64,000 nt of DNA, taken from NCBI RefSeq assembly GCF_030066995.1, contig NZ_JASJAP010000001.1, forward strand, positions 372,001-436,000, read 5' to 3'. The notes beneath the pieces are model-generated. The model was not told the origin of the DNA. It saw only the letters and a program-made list of their open reading frames with translations, and made no database searches. Source of the DNA: Erythrobacter sp. GTDB lineage: Bacteria > Pseudomonadota > Alphaproteobacteria > Sphingomonadales > Sphingomonadaceae. Each line of letters starts with the position of its first letter. Positions within the stretch are counted from its first letter, which is position 1. A program made the translations under genes and the position numbers. This document shows, piece after piece, positions 53,779 through 62,664 of the stretch.

Positions 53779-54028
53779 GGCGGCGAAGGCACGAACAGAC
53801 ATGCGCGAATGGCAGGTCAAACGCCGCGAACGGACCCGGCAACTGATCGAGCTGGGCGGCCTGGTTGCAAAAGCCGATCTGGTCGAACTGACCGACGATG
53901 ATCGTGCTGCGCTCTACGGAGCATTCCTCACCGTCGCTGCCAAGCTCCGCGGGCCGGACGGAGCGCAGGCGCTAGTGTTGTTCCGACGCAAAGGCAAGCG
54001 GGCATTCGAGGCGGAGCAATCAGGCTGA
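53756..54028 (+). CDS. traD: traD-like conjugal transfer protein, orphan
   Basis: 90 residues: basic helical start (MAARHRLEAAKARTDMREW), then RTRQLIELGGLVAKADLVEL and a C-terminal FRRKGKRAFEAE, as in small TraD proteins encoded next to traC. The open frame extends upstream to 53558 but that part is the other frame of traC. No relaxase traA is nearby, so it is a relic even if its frame is open. Confidence 0.65.
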   Translation: MAARHRLEAAKARTDMREWQVKRRERTRQLIELGGLVAKADLVELTDDDRAALYGAFLTVAAKLRGPDGAQALVLFRRKGKRAFEAEQSG

Positions 54029-54358
54029 TCGGCAAAGGAGAGCGGCTCCAGACTCTGCAAATGGGGTTAGCGGCAGCTTAGCGCCCTAAAGTCGGACTTT
54101 GGAATGTGAGATTGCCCTTACCGAAAGCGGACATCGTGCTTCAAACGCAACCGTGTTGGAAAGTTTGAGCGCAACGCACGCAACCATGGCCGAAGCGTCA
54201 TCTGTTAAGTTAGTTAGAGCATGAGCACCGCCCGTGTCGGTCCACCAAGTGCTTCGGGGTGAGTATGGCACTAAACGGCAAAGGCTCGAAAGGCTGTCAA
54301 TCAACACGAATGACTCAATTCAAAGCTGCGAGCTCACAAACCTCTCGCAACTCCCGAC
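54029..54358. other. 330-bp gap, nothing recognised
   Basis: This stretch between the traD relic and the aldehyde dehydrogenase stop shows no gene, strong hairpin or known element. It is probably the decayed right edge of the mobile remnant. Confidence 0.4.
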
Positions 54359-55786
54359 CTAGCCTACATAGGCGGTCTTGACCTGGGTGAAGAACTCGCG
54401 AGCGTAGCTGCCTTGCTCGCGTGCGCCATAGCTGGAACCTTTGCGCCCACCGAATGGGACATGTGGATCGACCCCGGCCGTGGGCAGATTGACCATGACC
54501 ATGCCCGCTTCGGCATTGCGCTGAAAGTCTCGCGCCGCGCATAACGAAGTGGTGCAGATACCGGCGGAAAGGCCAAAGTCGGTGTCGTTGCAAGTCGCCA
54601 ATCCCTCATCGTAATCGGCGACGCGGATGACCGAGGCAACCGGCCCGAAAATCTCCTCACGGCTGGTCCGCATCTTGTTGTTTGCTCCGACAAGTAGGGC
54701 GGGCGCCTGAAAGAATCCTTCTGTATCACGGTTGAGCCGCTCTCCGCCGATCACTTCAGCGCCGTCTTCCGCTCCCCGTGCGACAGAGTTGAGATTGCTA
54801 TCAAGCTGGCTCTGCGAGACAACGGGGCCGATTTGGGTGGCTTTTTCCAGCGCGTGCCCAACCTGTAGACTTTTCATCGCGGTTATCAGCTTGTCGATAA
54901 AAGCGTCGTGGACCCCGTCGGTGACGATGAGGCGCGAGGATGCTGTGCAGCGCTGCCCGGTCGAGAAGAACGCGCCATTCAACGCGCAATCGACGGCGTT
55001 ATCGATATTCGCATCATCCAGCACAAGCAGCGGGTTCTTGCCTCCCATCTCGGCTTGGACTTTTCGGCGCAATTTTGCACATGCCTTAATGATTTTCCCG
55101 CCGACGCCAAAGGAGCCGGTGAACGTCACGGCATCGATTCCGTCGTGACCGACTAGCTCAGCGCCTATCTGTCCGTTGCCCTGCACAAGGTTGAATACAC
55201 CCTTCGGCAAGCCGGCCTCATCCAGAATTGCGGCGAGCGCATCGACCGTAGCCGGGGTTAACGATGCCGGTTTCATCACCACGGCATTACCAAAGGCCAA
55301 AGCCGGGGCCAGCTTCCAAACGGGAATCGCGATCGGAAAATTCCATGGCGTAATCGCGCCCACCACGCCCAAGGGCTCGCGGGTGATTGAGACATCTACT
55401 CCCGGGCGCACAGAATCGATGACTTCGCCATTCAAGCGTAGCGCCTCACCAGCAAAGAACTTGAGCAACTGCCCGGCGCGCGCCGTCTCACCGATGCCCT
55501 CGGCCAGTGTCTTGCCTTCCTCTCGCGCCAGCAGCTCGCCAAGCGCCTGCTTGCGTTCAAAGACCAGATTGCCCGCGGCGTCGAGGATGTGCGCACGATC
55601 CCAGATAGAAGTCGCGGCCCAGGCACGCTGCGCGTTCCGCGCCGCCTCTACAGCGTCATCGAGGACGTTTGTATCGGCCATGTGCGTGACCCCGATAAGG
55701 TCGGAAAGATCGGACGGGTTGCGGTTCTCCAAAGTGGCCCCGCCCCCTCGGAGCTCGCCTGCGATGCGGCTCTTATAGATGTCCAT
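54359..55786 (-). CDS. Aldehyde dehydrogenase, probable alpha-ketoglutarate semialdehyde dehydrogenase
   Basis: 475 residues of the NAD(P)-dependent aldehyde dehydrogenase superfamily. GVVGAITPWNFPIAIP (cofactor-binding start), catalytic Glu in QAEMGGKNPLLV and catalytic Cys in FFSTGQRCTASSRLI. Sequence style and neighbours (AraD1 and an arabinonate-type dehydratase) point to oxidation of 2,5-dioxopentanoate to 2-oxoglutarate, the last step of the non-phosphorylative pentose pathway. The ATG at 55786 overlaps the AraD1 stop (ATGA). Confidence 0.88.
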   Translation of the reverse strand: MDIYKSRIAGELRGGGATLENRNPSDLSDLIGVTHMADTNVLDDAVEAARNAQRAWAATSIWDRAHILDAAGNLVFERKQALGELLAREEGKTLAEGIGETARAGQLLKFFAGEALRLNGEVIDSVRPGVDVSITREPLGVVGAITPWNFPIAIPVWKLAPALAFGNAVVMKPASLTPATVDALAAILDEAGLPKGVFNLVQGNGQIGAELVGHDGIDAVTFTGSFGVGGKIIKACAKLRRKVQAEMGGKNPLLVLDDANIDNAVDCALNGAFFSTGQRCTASSRLIVTDGVHDAFIDKLITAMKSLQVGHALEKATQIGPVVSQSQLDSNLNSVARGAEDGAEVIGGERLNRDTEGFFQAPALLVGANNKMRTSREEIFGPVASVIRVADYDEGLATCNDTDFGLSAGICTTSLCAARDFQRNAEAGMVMVNLPTAGVDPHVPFGGRKGSSYGAREQGSYAREFFTQVKTAYVG

Positions 55787-56778
55787 CAAAGCTCTCCCAC
55801 ATGAACAACGGTTGCGTTCGCAGGTTCGATGACGACCGGGTTGGAAAGGGGTGATCCATAATCCGGCGCACCAATCTCCATGACATCGCCATCGGTAAGT
55901 TCTACCCCATCCGCGAAGCTCAGAACGGCCGTGCCGAGAAAATGGATGTGTAGGTCGCCCGGTCGACAATGACGCTCATACTTGAAATGATGATGCTCGA
56001 GATTGCCGAGCGAATGGGTCATATTCGCCTCTCCCGTTGCGAAAGACCTTTGCCAGACCGGTGCGCCGTGTCGCACGATCCGGGCTGTCCCGTGAATGTC
56101 GCGCGGTGGCAGACCAAGCCTCAGGGCTGGGCCAATACTGCAGGGACGCAGTTTGGAATGCGCGAGATAGAGGTAGTTTTGCTTTTCGATTGTGTGATCG
56201 GAAAACTCATTTCCGAGCGCCGATCCGATCCTCTGCGGCTGACCGTTTGCATCGACAAGATAGATCATGGCGAGTTCGGGCTCTTCCCCAGGCCCTTGTC
56301 CAAACGCGGGAGAGACCAGGGCAGCACCGGGTGCAACAACGCTCGCTCCATCGCCTTTGTAAAACCACTCTGGCGGTGTTCCAGGCTTTGATGTCGCTGC
56401 ACCGCCCTCCAAGCCCCATTGAAACAATCGTGCGGTATCCGTTTCCGCCTCCGCAGCGGCGCTGGCGTGCATCTGATCGCGAGTTTCGGCGCTGCCTTTG
56501 TGAGTTAGTCCAGTGCCGCTGACCAGACATCGGTACGGGTCTGGATGCGTGATGGGTGGCAGCAAGCGCTGTTCTTGTGCCAAATTCTCCGCTTTGAGAA
56601 TCGCGCCCTGAAAATGGTGGCTCGCATCTTTCAACGACGTTCCACTCGTTGCCATTATTGCATTGATGAAGGTGAAGGTCGAAAGCCCTTCAGTGTGCGT
56701 TCTGACTTGATCTGTAATAGGGTCAAGTAAGCCGCAGACCGGCTGATCTTGATCGCTCGTGAATTGTACCAACAGCAT
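55786..56778 (-). CDS. AraD1-family 2-keto-3-deoxy sugar acid dehydratase
   Basis: 330 residues of the fumarylacetoacetate hydrolase superfamily. PYRCLVSGTGLTHKGSAETR, GTPPEWFYKGDG, ALGNEFSDHTIEKQNYLYLA and HFLGTAVLSFADGVEL match the AraD1/GguC/XylX type. The expected reaction is removal of water from 2-keto-3-deoxy-L-arabinonate or the D-xylonate equivalent to give 2,5-dioxopentanoate. It is divergent from the FadR-type regulator gene with a palindrome between, and co-translated with the aldehyde dehydrogenase. Confidence 0.85.
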   Translation of the reverse strand: MLLVQFTSDQDQPVCGLLDPITDQVRTHTEGLSTFTFINAIMATSGTSLKDASHHFQGAILKAENLAQEQRLLPPITHPDPYRCLVSGTGLTHKGSAETRDQMHASAAAEAETDTARLFQWGLEGGAATSKPGTPPEWFYKGDGASVVAPGAALVSPAFGQGPGEEPELAMIYLVDANGQPQRIGSALGNEFSDHTIEKQNYLYLAHSKLRPCSIGPALRLGLPPRDIHGTARIVRHGAPVWQRSFATGEANMTHSLGNLEHHHFKYERHCRPGDLHIHFLGTAVLSFADGVELTDGDVMEIGAPDYGSPLSNPVVIEPANATVVHVGEL

Positions 56779-56841
56779 GGCAATTGCCCTCGCAACCCGA
56801 CCACATCGGGCCGCATATTATTATGTCAGATGTATTGACTT

Positions 56842-56856
56842 AATTGTCTGACAATT
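56842..56856. promoter_or_regulatory. Candidate operator of the FadR-type regulator
   Basis: AATTGTC-T-GACAATT is a perfect 15-bp palindrome in the divergent region between AraD1 and the regulator, with a related half site TGTCAGA at 56824-56830. Its GTC-T-GAC core fits the pattern often bound by FadR-group GntR proteins. Confidence 0.6.
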
Positions 56857-56896
56857 GCAAGCTTCTGGCTTATATACAGCCCGCTAGGTTTTGGAC

Positions 56897-57613
56897 ATGA
56901 CCGCTTCAGTAACGCCGCTTCGGCGTCCGCGCATGCATGACGAGTTGAGTCGTCAGCTCGGTGCCATGATCGTCAATGGGGATGTGGCGCCAGGGGAAAC
57001 GCTCCCCAATGAGATGTCGCTTTGTGAGCAATATGGCGTGTCGCGCTCGGTTGTTCGCGAATGCCTGCGTGTCCTGGCTTCAAAGGGCCTATTGGTTGCG
57101 CGAGCGCGCGTGGGGACCATCGTTCAAACGCCGGACCATTGGCAATTGATGGACAACGATATTCTAAGCTGGATGGAGTCCGGGCCTGCGCTTGAGAAAC
57201 TGTTGAAGTCATTGATAGAAACACGCTTGCTGATCGAGCCAGAGGCCGCCGCAATGGCGGCGCGTCGCGCCCGCGCCACAGACCTTGTTGCCATCGAATC
57301 CGCGCTTGATGATATGGCCTTAACCGAAGCGGATCGTGATGCTCATTTTGATGCGGACTTTGCCTTTCACGCAGCGATCATTGCCGCCAGTGGAAATGTC
57401 ATCTTTGGCCAATTTCTTGGGGTCATCCGCAAAGCCTTGATCGAGAGTTTCAAACGCAGCTCGCGTCGCACCGCTCAAAGGCAGGTCGCGCTACCGCGCC
57501 ATACCGCCGTATTCGATGCCATTCGGGCGAAAGATGAAACAGCCGCGCGTTTGGCGATGACGGAATTGCTGGATGAGGCCAGAAAAGTACTTTTTGCGGA
57601 ACCAGAGACATGA
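56897..57613 (+). CDS. FadR-subfamily GntR transcriptional regulator
   Basis: 238 residues. N-terminal winged helix (LPNEMSLCEQYGVSRSVVRE, then LASKGLLVARARVGTIV) and an all-helical FCD effector domain with metal-type residues (DADFAFHAAIIAASGN). It probably senses a pentose acid or its keto-deoxy product and controls the divergent genes. The ATG at 56897 is preferred over a TTG at 56891. It overlaps the dehydratase gene by ATGA. Confidence 0.9.
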   Translation: MTASVTPLRRPRMHDELSRQLGAMIVNGDVAPGETLPNEMSLCEQYGVSRSVVRECLRVLASKGLLVARARVGTIVQTPDHWQLMDNDILSWMESGPALEKLLKSLIETRLLIEPEAAAMAARRARATDLVAIESALDDMALTEADRDAHFDADFAFHAAIIAASGNVIFGQFLGVIRKALIESFKRSSRRTAQRQVALPRHTAVFDAIRAKDETAARLAMTELLDEARKVLFAEPET

Positions 57614-59340
57614 CCACACCTCCGGCGAAGCCGAAACGCCGCTCGCAGGAATGGTTCGGCCAGCTCAGCAAAGATGGGTTCTTGCACCGCTCTTGGATGA
57701 AGAATCACGGTCTGCCCGAAGACAGCTTTGATGGCCGCCCGATTATCGGGATATGCAACACCTTCTCCGAGCTGACTCCTTGCAATGCGCATTTTCGGGG
57801 GCTGGCCGAGAAGATCAAGGCTGGCGTCTATCAGGCGGGCGGAATACCACTGGACTTCCCGGTCACTTCGCTTGGTGAAACCAATCTGCGCCCCACAGCG
57901 ATGCTCCTGCGCAATCTTGCTGCCATGGATGTGGAGGAATCAATCCGAGCCAATCCGATTGACGGCGTTGTTCTAATGACCGGCTGCGACAAAACCACCC
58001 CATCTTTGGTCATGGGGGCGCTCTCCTGCGATTTGCCATCAATAGTCATTTCCGGCGGCCCCATGCTCAATGGTCGCTATATGGGCCGCACCGTCGGTTC
58101 TGGAACAGATGTATGGCGATTGTCCGAAGAAGTTCGCGCTGGCAAAATCTCTCAAGCTGAATTCATGGCCGCGGAAGAAGGCATGTCGCGTTCGGCCGGC
58201 CATTGCATGACGATGGGCACTGCCTCGACTATGGCCAGCATGGTGGAGGCGCTGGGCCTTGCGCTTCCTACCAATGCGGCAATCCCAGCGGTTGATGCGC
58301 GCCGAGAACGCCTCGCTTGGCTCACGGGTCGCCGGATTGTTGATATGGTGCGCGAGGATCTGAAACCTTCCTCGATCGTAACTCGCGCGGCATTTGAAAA
58401 CGCGGTAATCGTCAACGGAGCGGTGGGCGGCTCGACCAATGCCGTCCTGCATTTGCTGGCTATGGCCAAGCGCGCCGAGGTTGATTTCAGCTTAGCCGAT
58501 TGGGACAGGATTGGCTGCGACATTCCGTGCCTCGTTGATCTTATGCCATCTGGTCAGTTTCTCATGGAGGACTTCTACTATGCTGGCGGTCTTCCTGGCG
58601 TGATGAGTCGATTGAAAGATAAGCTGCATCTTGATGCCGTTACAGTGACTGGTCAGACCTTAGGCGAGAATCTTGCGGACGCGGTCGTTTATGATGACGC
58701 CGTGATCACTCCTTATGACCAGCCTTTTAAGCCGCATGGTGGTATTTCGGTTCTGACGGGAAATCTTGCACCCAATGGAGCGGTTCTAAAACCGTCGGCC
58801 GCCAGCCCACACCTGTTGAAACACAGCGGCAAAGCGGTCGCTTTTGAATCCATCGAAGACATGAAGGCGCGCATCGATGACCCCGACCTTCCGGTCACAG
58901 CCAATAGTATCCTCGTGCTAAAGAATTGCGGTCCGCGCGGCTATCCTGGGATGGCTGAGGTTGGGAACATGCCCCTGCCCAAGAAGCTTCTCGAGCAAGG
59001 CGTGCGCGATATGGTGCGCATCTCCGATGCACGTATGAGCGGCACAGCCTATGGCACAGTGATTCTGCATTGCGCTCCTGAGGCTGCCGCTGGCGGCCCC
59101 CTCGCTTTGGTTCAAACGGGCGACACTATTTCGCTCGATGTCGAAGCACGGCGCCTCACTCTGGAGGTGGAAGAGGGCGAGCTCGCCCGCAGGCGCGCGG
59201 CTTGGCAGGCGCCCGAGCCGGCAATGAAGGGCGGATATCAGAGCCTCTATGTCGACCGGGTTACGCAGGCTGACGAGGGCTGCGATTTTGATTTCCTGCA
59301 TGGCAGGCGTGGTGCTGCGGTCCCCAGAGAGAGCCACTGA
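57610..59340 (+). CDS. IlvD/Edd-family sugar acid dehydratase, L-arabinonate type
   Basis: 576 residues, close to the 579 of rhizobial L-arabinonate dehydratase. Iron-sulfur cysteines are visible in CNTFSELTPCNAH, LMTGCDKTTP and SAGHCMTMGTAS, and the catalytic Ser region in MVRISDARMSGTAYGT. It removes water from L-arabinonate or a similar acid (D-xylonate, D-fuconate, D-galactonate) to give the 2-keto-3-deoxy acid, the substrate of AraD1. The sugar specificity cannot be fixed from sequence alone. Confidence 0.9.
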   Translation: MTTPPAKPKRRSQEWFGQLSKDGFLHRSWMKNHGLPEDSFDGRPIIGICNTFSELTPCNAHFRGLAEKIKAGVYQAGGIPLDFPVTSLGETNLRPTAMLLRNLAAMDVEESIRANPIDGVVLMTGCDKTTPSLVMGALSCDLPSIVISGGPMLNGRYMGRTVGSGTDVWRLSEEVRAGKISQAEFMAAEEGMSRSAGHCMTMGTASTMASMVEALGLALPTNAAIPAVDARRERLAWLTGRRIVDMVREDLKPSSIVTRAAFENAVIVNGAVGGSTNAVLHLLAMAKRAEVDFSLADWDRIGCDIPCLVDLMPSGQFLMEDFYYAGGLPGVMSRLKDKLHLDAVTVTGQTLGENLADAVVYDDAVITPYDQPFKPHGGISVLTGNLAPNGAVLKPSAASPHLLKHSGKAVAFESIEDMKARIDDPDLPVTANSILVLKNCGPRGYPGMAEVGNMPLPKKLLEQGVRDMVRISDARMSGTAYGTVILHCAPEAAAGGPLALVQTGDTISLDVEARRLTLEVEEGELARRRAAWQAPEPAMKGGYQSLYVDRVTQADEGCDFDFLHGRRGAAVPRESH

Positions 59341-59432
59341 TTAGCAGGGCACCTTCTCCCGAACGCTCATGAACCAATACCTCTGTGTGACAAATCTGTC
59401 GCAATGGGGGCAATTTGGCCTCCCTCCTCATC

Positions 59433-59488
59433 TATCCCGCTGGATACATTCTTGTGAAGCGCTGTGTGGTCATCTATCCAGCGGGATA
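59433..59488. promoter_or_regulatory. Paired 14-bp operators before the TonB receptor gene
   Basis: TATCCCGCTGGATA (59433-59446) and TATCCAGCGGGATA (59475-59488) are reverse complements of one another and each near-palindromic. Their centres are 42 bp apart, four helical turns, so two dimers could bind the same face. They lie 51-106 bp before the GTG start. Confidence 0.7.
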
Positions 59489-59538
59489 AAAATATGCCGA
59501 GTGTTAAGTCATCGGCACGCGTGGAGGGAGAGAACATC

Positions 59539-61899
59539 GTGAAAAAAGCATATCTTTACGGGATCGCCGCCGGGGCAATGATATGCGCAGCCGGACAGCC
59601 TGCGCTCGCCCAGCAGGAAGAAGTCGACGCATCAGCCGAAAGCCCGAACACTATCGTGGTAACGGCGCAGCGCGTTGAACAAGATATCCAGGATGTGCCG
59701 ATTTCCGTCACCTCGATCGGCGCGGACGACTTGAGCGTTCGCCAGATCGACAGCTTCGAACAGCTACAATACGTGGCACCCGGAATCTCGTTCAACGCCG
59801 GGGTTAACGCCAGACAATCAGCGACAATTATCCGCGGGATTGGCACCAGCCTATTCAACTCTGGAATTGAAGGCAGCACCGCCATCGTTGTCGATGGCGT
59901 TGTTCTGGGACGCGAAGGCGCTGGCCTGCTGGACTTTTCCGACCTTGAGCGGGTCGAAGTCTTGCGTGGCCCGCAGGGCACATTGTTTGGCAAGAACGCG
60001 TCGGCAGGGGTTGTCTCTTTCGTCACCAAGAATCCGACCGATGAACTAACGGTCGACGCATCCGCTTCTTACGGCAGCCTCAACGAGGTCAATCTTTCAG
60101 GCGCGATTTCCGGACCTGTTTCAGATGGGATTTCTGCAAGAATTAGCGGCTTCATGAACCGCCGCGACGGTATTGTTGAAAACATCAATCCCGACGCGTC
60201 GCAAACTGACCTTAACAATCGCAACGACTTTGGCTTTCGTGGGAAGCTTGCGATCGATCTGGGGGGCGGTGCAGATCTCGTGATCGGTGCCGACTACAGC
60301 CAGCGCGACGACAGGTCCGGCGCGCTGACAGCACGGAGCTTCTCGGACGGCAGCCCAGGCACCGGTATCTTTGGCACAGGCATCCCCTTGATCCCCAGCC
60401 TTGCTACGGCGGCTGGCATCACGGCGTCTCCAGAGAACGACCAGATTGCCAGCGAGGGTGATTTCTTCGCCGAGGCTGAGGTGTACGGCATTTATGTCGA
60501 GGCGAGCATTCCGGTCGGAGATCATGAACTGGTCTCGCTTACATCATACCGCGGTTGGGAAAGCCGCGACAACAATGATGCTGACCTGGTGCCCCAATTG
60601 TTCTTGGAAGTGAACTCAGGGGATTTGACGCAGGAGCAATTCAGCCAGGAGTTCCGGCTGGTGTCGCCGCAGGAGGAGCGCCTGCGCTATCTGTTGGGTG
60701 CCTTTGCCTTCGTTCAAGAGGTTGTCGACAGGCAAGAGGCGATCGGCACGTTCGGATTTGACGCTCTGGGTCTAATTCCGCCAGGAACCACAACCGGCAG
60801 CACGATGAATGCGACGACCGACGAAACGAATTTGGCTCTGTTCGGCCAAGGCGAGTTCGACGCGACCGATAATCTGACACTGATCGCAGGATTGCGCCTG
60901 CTCTATTCCGATGTTTCTTCGACGATGCTTCGCCAGCAGGTGGACAGTGCGCCTAGCGGTGCGATCGTTGTGGGACCACGCGCATTCGGCCCAACCGAAG
61001 CGACACCCCTCACAGCGGGCGAGGATGACGTTGCGCTGGTCTGGCGGCTGGGCGCCAAGCTGCAACCGAATGAGAACACCAATTTCTTTGCCACAGTCAC
61101 ACGCGGGTATAAGTCCGCCGGTACGAACACCAGTTTTGATACACTCGAAACGTCACCCGGGTCAGGTGAGTTTGCGACTGTTGCGCCGGAAATTCCAACC
61201 CAGTTCGAACTGGGTGTTAGGTCGCGCACTTCAGACGGTCGTTTGACGGCCAATCTCACTGGCTTTTATACGATCATCGATGACTTTCAGGCGCAATCGC
61301 TTGTGCCAACGGATTCAGGGGCAACAGGCTTCTCGGTCGTCAATGCGGGCTCCGTCGAAACCTATGGCTTCGAAGCCGAACTGACAGTCATACCGATCGA
61401 GAACTTCACGCTAAGCGGGACTGTCGCTTACACCAAGGCGACTTACCAGGATTTCGATCAGGCTGAATGCTATGCATCGCAGACTGAGGCAGAAGGCTGT
61501 ATGACGGATGCCGACGGAAACCGGTTTCAAAACCTGGATGGCGTTGATCTGGGCCTATCGCCAGACTGGATCATGAATTTTGTGGGCCGCTATGATTTCG
61601 ATGACATCGGGAGCGCCCGTCCTTTCGCGCAGGTCGGGCTGCAATATCGCAGTGAGACCTTGTCATCCAACAATGGCAATCCGGACACTCTGATTGACGC
61701 CTATGCGCTGCTTGATGCGCAAATCGGCACGACCTTGTGGGACGGGACGGCCACTTTGACCGTGTTCGGTCGCAATCTGACGGATCAGAACTTTGCAACC
61801 GCTATCGTTCCGGGTGTCTTCGATGATGGCGGCACGGCTCAGTTCGTGACGGTCGAAGCCCGGCGGACTTTCGGTGTAAGACTGGCCGTTCAGTATTGA
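59539..61899 (+). CDS. TonB-dependent receptor, probably for carbohydrate uptake
   Basis: 786 residues. The GTG at 59539 gives a clean signal peptide (VKKAYLYGIAAGAMICAAGQ, cleaved near ALAQ) with GGAGGGAG upstream. TonB box TIVVTAQRVEQDIQDVPIS, plug with LQYVAPGISFNAG and RVEVLRGPQGTLFGKNASAG, barrel ending FGVRLAVQY. This style is the large sphingomonad group without the siderophore signature. Its place between pentose acid genes and a sugar symporter suggests import of a pentose-containing saccharide. Confidence 0.9.
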   Translation: MKKAYLYGIAAGAMICAAGQPALAQQEEVDASAESPNTIVVTAQRVEQDIQDVPISVTSIGADDLSVRQIDSFEQLQYVAPGISFNAGVNARQSATIIRGIGTSLFNSGIEGSTAIVVDGVVLGREGAGLLDFSDLERVEVLRGPQGTLFGKNASAGVVSFVTKNPTDELTVDASASYGSLNEVNLSGAISGPVSDGISARISGFMNRRDGIVENINPDASQTDLNNRNDFGFRGKLAIDLGGGADLVIGADYSQRDDRSGALTARSFSDGSPGTGIFGTGIPLIPSLATAAGITASPENDQIASEGDFFAEAEVYGIYVEASIPVGDHELVSLTSYRGWESRDNNDADLVPQLFLEVNSGDLTQEQFSQEFRLVSPQEERLRYLLGAFAFVQEVVDRQEAIGTFGFDALGLIPPGTTTGSTMNATTDETNLALFGQGEFDATDNLTLIAGLRLLYSDVSSTMLRQQVDSAPSGAIVVGPRAFGPTEATPLTAGEDDVALVWRLGAKLQPNENTNFFATVTRGYKSAGTNTSFDTLETSPGSGEFATVAPEIPTQFELGVRSRTSDGRLTANLTGFYTIIDDFQAQSLVPTDSGATGFSVVNAGSVETYGFEAELTVIPIENFTLSGTVAYTKATYQDFDQAECYASQTEAEGCMTDADGNRFQNLDGVDLGLSPDWIMNFVGRYDFDDIGSARPFAQVGLQYRSETLSSNNGNPDTLIDAYALLDAQIGTTLWDGTATLTVFGRNLTDQNFATAIVPGVFDDGGTAQFVTVEARRTFGVRLAVQY

Positions 61900-61926
61900 T
61901 TGCTGTGGGTCAACAAGGCAGCAATC
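61898..61926. terminator. Hairpin between convergent genes
   Basis: GATTGCTG (61898-61905) pairs with CAGCAATC (61919-61926) across 13 nt, starting at the receptor stop codon. No T tract follows; a weak bidirectional terminator at best. Confidence 0.35.
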
Positions 61927-61953
61927 GGAGAGGCTGCGCAGGCCAGCGCGGGT

Positions 61954-62601
61954 TCATTCGTCTATCGGGCAGAAGATGTTGACGATTGTCTCGGCGTGGG
62001 CCTGCACAGCCTCATCTGTGGTGCAATCATAACCGTGCGCGATCTGGATTTCTTCCTTTACCGCGAACATATTCTGGCAAGCTCCGGTGATGATGTAGAG
62101 AAGCGAAACCGAGGGGGCCTCTTTCGGAAAGACCCCACTTTTCTTCAGGGTTTCGAGCAAGAGCCGGGCCTTGCTGTGGCCTTCGCGCATATATCGGTTG
62201 ATCGCGATTTCCAGTCGATCCGAGGCAGCCACGGATTCGTGCAGCATGATCCGGGCATGCTCGGGATGGCGCGCGCAATAATAGACATACTTTCGCAGCC
62301 ATTCGCGAAAAGCTTCGCGATCACCACGGGCCAGTCGCTCGCTCTCTTGGGCGGTGACAGCGATTTCCCGGTCCAGCCGCTTGAACAAGAACTCGACTGC
62401 GGCGAGCCAGAGTTCGTCCTTGGTCTTGTAGTGATAGCGAATATTGCCATGGGTCAGGCCGACCCGCGCCGCGATATCGCGCAACCGCGCCCGTTCGAAC
62501 CCTTTCTCAGCAAACTCTTCCAGCGCGCTTTGCAAGATGTCAGCCCGAGAGCGTTTGGAATCGTACTTCTTCTTAGCAGATCGCTGGCGCAGCTTTTCCA
62601 T
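61954..62601 (-). CDS. TetR-family transcriptional regulator
   Basis: 215 residues. N-terminal helix-turn-helix (RADILQSALEEFAEKGFERA, then RLRDIAARVGLTHGNIRYHYKTKDEL) is standard TetR. The C-terminal ligand-binding part is helical with YYCARHPEHARIMLHES. It is divergent from the GPH symporter gene (63-bp gap) and convergent with the receptor, so it may control one or both. The ATG at 62601 begins MEKLRQRSAKKK; further upstream there is no family similarity. Confidence 0.9.
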   Translation of the reverse strand: MEKLRQRSAKKKYDSKRSRADILQSALEEFAEKGFERARLRDIAARVGLTHGNIRYHYKTKDELWLAAVEFLFKRLDREIAVTAQESERLARGDREAFREWLRKYVYYCARHPEHARIMLHESVAASDRLEIAINRYMREGHSKARLLLETLKKSGVFPKEAPSVSLLYIITGACQNMFAVKEEIQIAHGYDCTTDEAVQAHAETIVNIFCPIDE

Positions 62602-62664
62602 ACAGCTCGGGCTACCATACAGGTCTGCCGCCTCGCAATGATCCCGCGAGAAGGAGGCTAAGCG

